A DNA stretch of 64,000 bases from Pseudomonadota bacterium (GTDB taxonomy: Bacteria > Pseudomonadota > Gammaproteobacteria > Burkholderiales > Gallionellaceae): the NCBI GenBank assembly GCA_021783995.1, contig JAJXTH010000001.1:62001-126000 (forward strand), written 5' to 3'. A program made the position numbers and the translations under genes. This document shows positions 59,150-64,000 of the stretch, piece by piece. Within the stretch, counting starts at the first letter, position 1. Every line of letters starts with the position of its first letter. The notes below the pieces were generated by a model. That model was not told the origin of the DNA and ran no database searches. It saw only the letters and a list, made by a program, of their open reading frames with translations.

Positions 59150-59240
59150 TCACAATCAGCAGCCCACTTCTTTTAAGCCTTGCGGCACCACCGGTCTTTG
59201 ATGCCGGCAACCGCCAGCAGTACAAAGATGTTTGGCGGCA
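59150..59240 (-). promoter_or_regulatory. rplJ: probable L10 (rplJL) leader
   Basis: The 250-base gap between rplA and rplJ contains, in the RNA sense, CTGCTGGCGGTTGCCGG, ATCAAAGACCGGTGG and TGCCGCAAGGCTTAA. These resemble the conserved L10-leader that binds the L10-L12 complex. A GGCGGC/GCCGCC hairpin right after rplA (59234-59250) precedes it. The next ~100 bases, up to rplJ, hold CT-rich repeats and no gene. Recognition is from memory of the motif. Confidence 0.6.
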
Positions 59241-59262
59241 TGAAGCCGCCGTATTCTGAAAC

Positions 59263-59949
59263 TTATGCGCTGAGGCTCGTCTGATCGACGCGCACACCGA
59301 CACCCATAGTGCTGGAAAGCGACATCTTCTTCATGAAGATGCCCTTGGACGACGCAGGCTTGGCCTTGGAAAGCGCATCAACCAGCGCGAGCAGATTCTC
59401 GCGCAACGCTTCCGACGCAAAGGACGCGCGGCCTATCGTGCACTGGATGATACCATTTTTGTCGTTACGGTACTGGACCTGGCCCGCCTTGGCGTTCCTG
59501 ACCGCTCCCGCGACGTCCGCCGAAACCGTACCCACCTTCGGGTTTGGCATCAGTCCGCGTGGGCCCAGAATCTGTCCAAGCTGGCCTACCAGACGCATTG
59601 CGTCGGGGCTTGCGATCACCACGTCGAAATCCAGATTGCCACCCTTGATGGATTCGGCCAGATCGTCGAAGCCCACCGTATCCGCGCCTGCAGCCTTGGC
59701 TTCCTCAGCCTTGGCACCCTGCGCAAAAACCGCGACGCGCACGCTCTTGCCCGTGCCGCGAGGCAACACGACAGAACCGCGCACCAGCTGATCCGATTTG
59801 CGCGCATCGATGCCCAGATTCACCGCCACATCGATGGACTCGTCGAACTTGGCCACCGCGTTTTCCTTGACCAACGTCAGGGCTTCGTTAAGTGTATACA
59901 GTTTGTTGCGATCGACTTTGCTTGCAATTGCTTTATAGCGCTTGGACAT
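59263..59949 (-). CDS. rplA: 50S ribosomal protein L1
   Basis: 228 aa. Mobile stalk that guides deacylated tRNA out of the E site; also repressor of rplKA in E. coli. [15 protein letters not shown] and [20 protein letters not shown] are typical. Its ATG overlaps the rplK stop (TAATG). Confidence 0.98.
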   Translation of the reverse strand: MSKRYKAIASKVDRNKLYTLNEALTLVKENAVAKFDESIDVAVNLGIDARKSDQLVRGSVVLPRGTGKSVRVAVFAQGAKAEEAKAAGADTVGFDDLAESIKGGNLDFDVVIASPDAMRLVGQLGQILGPRGLMPNPKVGTVSADVAGAVRNAKAGQVQYRNDKNGIIQCTIGRASFASEALRENLLALVDALSKAKPASSKGIFMKKMSLSSTMGVGVRVDQTSLSA

Positions 59950-60380
59950 TATTGACCCTCCACGGTGATGCCGATGCTGCGAGCGCTGCCCGCTATGGTG
60001 CGTACGGCCGCATCCATGTCTGCGGCTGTCAGGTCCGGCATCTTGGTTGTTGCAATTTCTTCCGCCTGCTTGCGTGTCAGATGACCGACCTTGGCGGTGT
60101 GCGGTGTCGCACTACCCTTCTGAATGCCTGCCGCCTTCTTGATCAGTATGGTCGCAGGAGGTGTCTTCATCACGAAGGTGAAGCTCTTGTCCGCGAACGC
60201 GGTGATCACGACAGGAATGGGCAGACCCGGTTCCACGCCCTGGGTTGCCGCATTGAACGCCTTGCAGAACTCCATGATGTTGAGGCCGCGCTGGCCCAGC
60301 GCAGGACCTATCGGCGGACTCGGATTTGCCTTGCCTGCAGGCACCTGCAGCTTGATGTAGCCTATGACTTTCTTTGCCAT
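59949..60380 (-). CDS. rplK: 50S ribosomal protein L11
   Basis: 143 aa. GTPase-centre protein and sensor for RelA activation. The proline-rich [30 protein letters not shown] and the C-terminal rRNA-binding [12 protein letters not shown] are complete. A GGAGAG ribosome site precedes the ATG. The 110-base gap from nusG is GA/CT-rich with no gene or clear signal. Confidence 0.98.
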   Translation of the reverse strand: MAKKVIGYIKLQVPAGKANPSPPIGPALGQRGLNIMEFCKAFNAATQGVEPGLPIPVVITAFADKSFTFVMKTPPATILIKKAAGIQKGSATPHTAKVGHLTRKQAEEIATTKMPDLTAADMDAAVRTIAGSARSIGITVEGQ

Positions 60381-60490
60381 GTTACTCTCCTATCTAACGG
60401 GTAAACGAGGTTTAGAGCCTCTCCCCAATCACAGGAAACGACAAACGGGAAACGCATTTCTGCGCCTCCCCGCTCGCCGCTTCCCTCTCT

Positions 60491-61024
60491 TCAGCCCTTC
60501 TCTACCTGGCCGAAATCCAGCTCCACGGGTGTCGCGCGACCGAAGATCGTCACCGCCACCCGTATCTTGTTCTTGTCGTAATTGACTTCCTCGACCACGC
60601 CGGTGAAGTCCGTGAACGGACCCTCCTTCACGCGTACAGCCTCGCCCACCTCGAACAGCACCTTGGGCCTCGGCTTCTCGACTCCGGCCTGCATCTGCTG
60701 CATGATGTTCTGCACTTCCTTTGCGCTGATGGGAGTAGGACGCATCGCCGAACCGCCGAGGAATCCGGTCACCTTGGGCGTATTCTTCACCAGATGCCAG
60801 GATTCGTCCGTCATCTCCATCTCCACCAGCACATAGCCCGGAAAGAACTTGCGCTCGGACGTGACCTTCTGGCCCGACTTCAGCTCGACCACTTCCTCGA
60901 CGGGAACCAGTATCTGGCCAAACTTGTCCTGCATGCTCTCGCGCTGTATGCGCTCCGCCAGCGCCCTGGCCACGCTCTTCTCGAATTGAGAGTACGTGTG
61001 AACAACATACCAACTCATCGCCAT
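60491..61024 (-). CDS. nusG: transcription termination/antitermination factor NusG
   Basis: 177 aa. NGN domain (~5-120) with [33 protein letters not shown] and VTGFLGG. KOW domain (~125-177) with [21 protein letters not shown], which binds Rho or S10. The ATG overlaps the secE stop (TAATG); an ATG two codons later is possible. Confidence 0.98.
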   Translation of the reverse strand: MAMSWYVVHTYSQFEKSVARALAERIQRESMQDKFGQILVPVEEVVELKSGQKVTSERKFFPGYVLVEMEMTDESWHLVKNTPKVTGFLGGSAMRPTPISAKEVQNIMQQMQAGVEKPRPKVLFEVGEAVRVKEGPFTDFTGVVEEVNYDKNKIRVAVTIFGRATPVELDFGQVEKG

Positions 61025-61383
61025 TATTCAGCCCGTCCCATCAGTCTATTCACCAAGGTCATCAAACTGGCGTCGACCATCCACAAAAACAGCGCCATCG
61101 TGATTGCAAACACGATCACAATGCCCGTTGTTTGCATCGTTTCTTTTTGCGACGGCCAGACCACGCGTTTGGCCTCGGCAACGGAATCCCTCGCAAAGAC
61201 CAGGAAGCGCTTTCCGGGTTCACTGGTGTAGGCAACCCCAGCCGCAAGCAAAATCCCCAACAGCACCGAGAGCACGCGCAGCATGCCCGCAAGCGCAACG
61301 GTACTATCCTGCAGATAGTAGTAGCCCGCAACGCCCCCGACCACGAACAGAAATGCGATGAGCAACCTGATTTTGTCCGACAT
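61024..61383 (-). CDS. secE: Sec translocon subunit SecE
   Basis: 119 aa with three membrane helices, as in E. coli. The conserved amphipathic stretch [22 protein letters not shown] precedes the last helix. Partner of SecY at 34547-35863. It follows tRNA-Trp by 28 bases in the same transcript. Confidence 0.97.
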   Translation of the reverse strand: MSDKIRLLIAFLFVVGGVAGYYYLQDSTVALAGMLRVLSVLLGILLAAGVAYTSEPGKRFLVFARDSVAEAKRVVWPSQKETMQTTGIVIVFAITMALFLWMVDASLMTLVNRLMGRAE

Positions 61384-61411
61384 GCTCTTCCAATTAACGA
61401 TTACTTAAATC

Positions 61412-61487
61412 TGGCAGGCCAGGAGGGTCTCGAACCCCCAACCCTCGGTTTTGGAGACCGATACTCTACCAATTGAGCTACTGGCCT
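61412..61487 (-). tRNA. tRNA-Trp (anticodon CCA)
   Basis: AGGCCAG and CTGGCCT pair as acceptor stem, followed by G and encoded CCA. The loop CTCCAAA gives anticodon CCA. 76 bases. It lies between tufB and secE, its standard place in this bacterial group. Confidence 0.98.
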
Positions 61488-61523
61488 AAAAAACTTGGGA
61501 AGGAAGAAGGGAGAAGGTCAAAA

Positions 61524-61557
61524 CCCCTTCCTCCTCCCCCTTCGCCCTTCTCGTCCC
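61524..61557 (-). repeat. purine-rich tract after tufB
   Basis: 34-base copy of the tract after tufA, one G shorter in the G-run of the RNA sense. Directly follows the tufB stop and precedes tRNA-Trp. Confidence 0.7.
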
Positions 61558-61558
61558 T

Positions 61559-62749
<1,191 letters not shown>

Positions 62750-62781
62750 ATTTTTTCCTTAAGTCAAACGTTAACAATAAA

Positions 62782-62856
<75 letters not shown>

Positions 62857-62861
62857 AAAAC

Positions 62862-62935
62862 TGGAGCGGGTGAAGGGAATCGAACCCTCGTCGTAAGCTT
62901 GGAAGGCTTCTGCTCTACCATTGAGCTACACCCGC
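62862..62935 (-). tRNA. tRNA-Gly (anticodon TCC)
   Basis: Acceptor GCGGGTG/CACCCGC, discriminator T and encoded CCA. Loop CTTCCAA gives anticodon TCC for GGA/GGG. 74 bases, five bases upstream of tRNA-Thr. Confidence 0.98.
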
Positions 62936-62991
62936 AAGCTCATACTACACCGTCAATGCTTGCCACTAGCAGCCGGATCATCTCTAAAAAC

Positions 62992-63077
62992 TGGTGGAGG
63001 GGGACGGATTCGAACCATCGTACTCATAAGAGGGCAGATTTACAGTCTGCTGCCTTTAACCACTCGGCCACCCCTCC
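62992..63077 (-). tRNA. tRNA-Tyr (anticodon GTA)
   Basis: Acceptor GGAGGGG with CCCCTCC, discriminator A and encoded CCA. Loop CTGTAAA gives anticodon GTA. The long variable arm makes 86 bases, as expected for bacterial tRNA-Tyr. First gene after the promoter. Confidence 0.98.
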
Positions 63078-63091
63078 AAACTGAACGCGTC

Positions 63092-63120
63092 ATTATGCGC
63101 ATCCATGCCCCAACTGTCAA
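63092..63120 (-). promoter_or_regulatory. promoter of the tRNA-tufB operon
   Basis: Perfect TTGACA, 17 bases, CATAAT on the minus strand, followed by GC-rich GACGCG, the type of discriminator seen in stringently controlled stable-RNA promoters. Transcription would start about eight bases before tRNA-Tyr. The -35 box is only eight bases from the hisD stop. Confidence 0.9.
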
Positions 63121-63127
63121 TATATAT

Positions 63128-64000
63128 TTATTTTATCCTGTACAGCGCGGACTGGGCATGCGCATCCAGCCCCTCCCCGAACGCAAGCGTCGAAGCTATC
63201 TTTCCAAGGTATTGCGCGCCTTTTTCCGACACCTTGATCAGGCTGCTGCGCTTCTGGAAGTCGTAGACTCCCAGCGGCGAGGAAAATCTCGCGGTGCCAG
63301 AGGTTGGCAGCACATGATTGGGGCCTGCACAGTAGTCTCCCAGAGACTCGGAGGTGTAGCGCCCCATGAAGATCGCTCCCGCATGCTTCAACCTGGGCAG
63401 CAGCGCATCCGGGTCCGCCACGGAAAGCTCAAGATGCTCGGGCGCGATGCGGTTGCTGATGGCGCAGGCCTCATCCAAACTTCCCACATGGATCATCGCT
63501 CCGCGGTTCTGCAACGCGGTCGCGATGATCTCCCGGCGCGGCATCCTTTCCAGCAGCCTATCCACGCTTTTTGCGACCTCGCCCAGGAAACCGGCGTCCG
63601 GGGAAATCAGTATCGCCTGAGCCAGCTCGTCGTGTTCCGCCTGCGAGAACAGATCCATCGCGACCCAGTCCGGGTCGGTCTTGCCATCGCAGATCACGAG
63701 TATTTCCGACGGGCCCGCGATCATGTCTATCCCGCACACACCGAACACGCGGCGTTTGGCGCTGGCCACATACGCATTGCCCGGCCCCACGATCTTGTCC
63801 ACCTTCGGAATGGTTTTCGTGCCGTATGCCAGGGCGCCCACGGCCTGCGCCCCGCCTATCGTGAACACGCGATCGACGCCGGCAAGATGGGCGGCCGCGA
63901 GCACCAGCCGGTTCTTCTGTCCGTCGGGCGTCGGCACCACCATGATCAGCTCGGCCACGCCCGCCACCTTCGCAGGCAGCGCATTCATCAACACCGAGGA
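63128..64000 (-). CDS. hisD: histidinol dehydrogenase (5' end cut by window edge)
   Basis: The last 291 codons of a gene that continues past the right edge; about 140 N-terminal residues are missing. Zinc enzyme that oxidises L-histidinol to histidine in two NAD-dependent steps. [15 protein letters not shown] at the edge, [25 protein letters not shown], the catalytic EH pair in RIAPEHLEL and the zinc ligand region FSQAEHDE are all present. No terminator separates it from the following tRNA promoter. Confidence 0.96.
   Translation of the reverse strand, partial: SSVLMNALPAKVAGVAELIMVVPTPDGQKNRLVLAAAHLAGVDRVFTIGGAQAVGALAYGTKTIPKVDKIVGPGNAYVASAKRRVFGVCGIDMIAGPSEILVICDGKTDPDWVAMDLFSQAEHDELAQAILISPDAGFLGEVAKSVDRLLERMPRREIIATALQNRGAMIHVGSLDEACAISNRIAPEHLELSVADPDALLPRLKHAGAIFMGRYTSESLGDYCAGPNHVLPTSGTARFSSPLGVYDFQKRSSLIKVSEKGAQYLGKIASTLAFGEGLDAHAQSALYRIK

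Overview
The window comes from a betaproteobacterium, most likely of the Nitrosomonadales/Gallionellaceae kind. That placement is inferred from the gene order (secE-nusG-rplKAJL-rpoBC-rpsLG-fusA-tufA run directly into S10-spc-alpha), from the EF-Tu and RNA polymerase sequences, and from the neighbourhoods bioBFHCD and ftsK-lolA-rarA-serS. No rRNA gene, CRISPR array, transposase or integrase was found. Nearly all of it is a well-kept housekeeping chromosome with few gaps.

Layout. 1-929: 3'-truncated gene for a periplasmic substrate-binding protein (minus). 1084-1174: tRNA-Ser(CGA). 1223-2686: lytic transglycosylase mltF (plus), converging on a long minus-strand run read as bioB-bioF-bioH-bioC-bioD, a NarL-type response regulator, ftsK, lolA, rarA and serS (13325 down to 2688). 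Many of its gene joints overlap. 13377-14945: comF, trmL and a small unknown gene (plus). 14951-15982: a conserved unknown (minus). 16164-19734: an AT-rich pair of HD-GYP genes, the most obviously foreign-looking block. 19819-21714: ssb and a YajR-like MFS transporter (minus). 22073-26876: cyoABCDE, a bo3-type ubiquinol oxidase operon with an FNR/Anr-like site placed for class II control. 26971-30200: uvrA and arfB. 30204-31181: cysK.

From 31249 to 63120 everything is on the minus strand. Read in the direction of transcription it is: a strong promoter; tRNA-Tyr, tRNA-Gly, tRNA-Thr, tufB, tRNA-Trp, secE, nusG, rplK, rplA, rplJ, rplL, rpoB, rpoC, rpsL, rpsG, fusA, tufA; then an S10 promoter followed by rpsJ-rplC-rplD-rplW-rplB-rpsS-rplV-rpsC-rplP-rpmC-rpsQ; then a spc promoter followed by rplN-rplX-rplE-rpsN-rpsH-rplF-rplR-rpsE-rpmD-rplO-secY-infA-rpmJ-rpsM-rpsK-rpsD-rpoA-rplQ; then a terminator. 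A 5'-truncated hisD closes the window.

The main new material is regulatory RNA and DNA in the gaps of the ribosomal cluster. There is a boxA-like element in the very short S10 (NusE) leader. The spc leader carries three hairpins with a competing long-range pairing. A perfect hairpin lies between rplL and rpoB, and an extended two-tier hairpin fills the rpoB-rpoC gap. A probable L10 leader precedes rplJ. The two tuf genes form an identical 1.24-kb direct repeat that includes a purine-rich tail. No wholly new multi-gene system is evident. The best candidate for undescribed biology outside the ribosomal cluster is the CBS-PAS-GAF-HD-GYP protein next to a membrane HD-GYP with a changed active-site motif.
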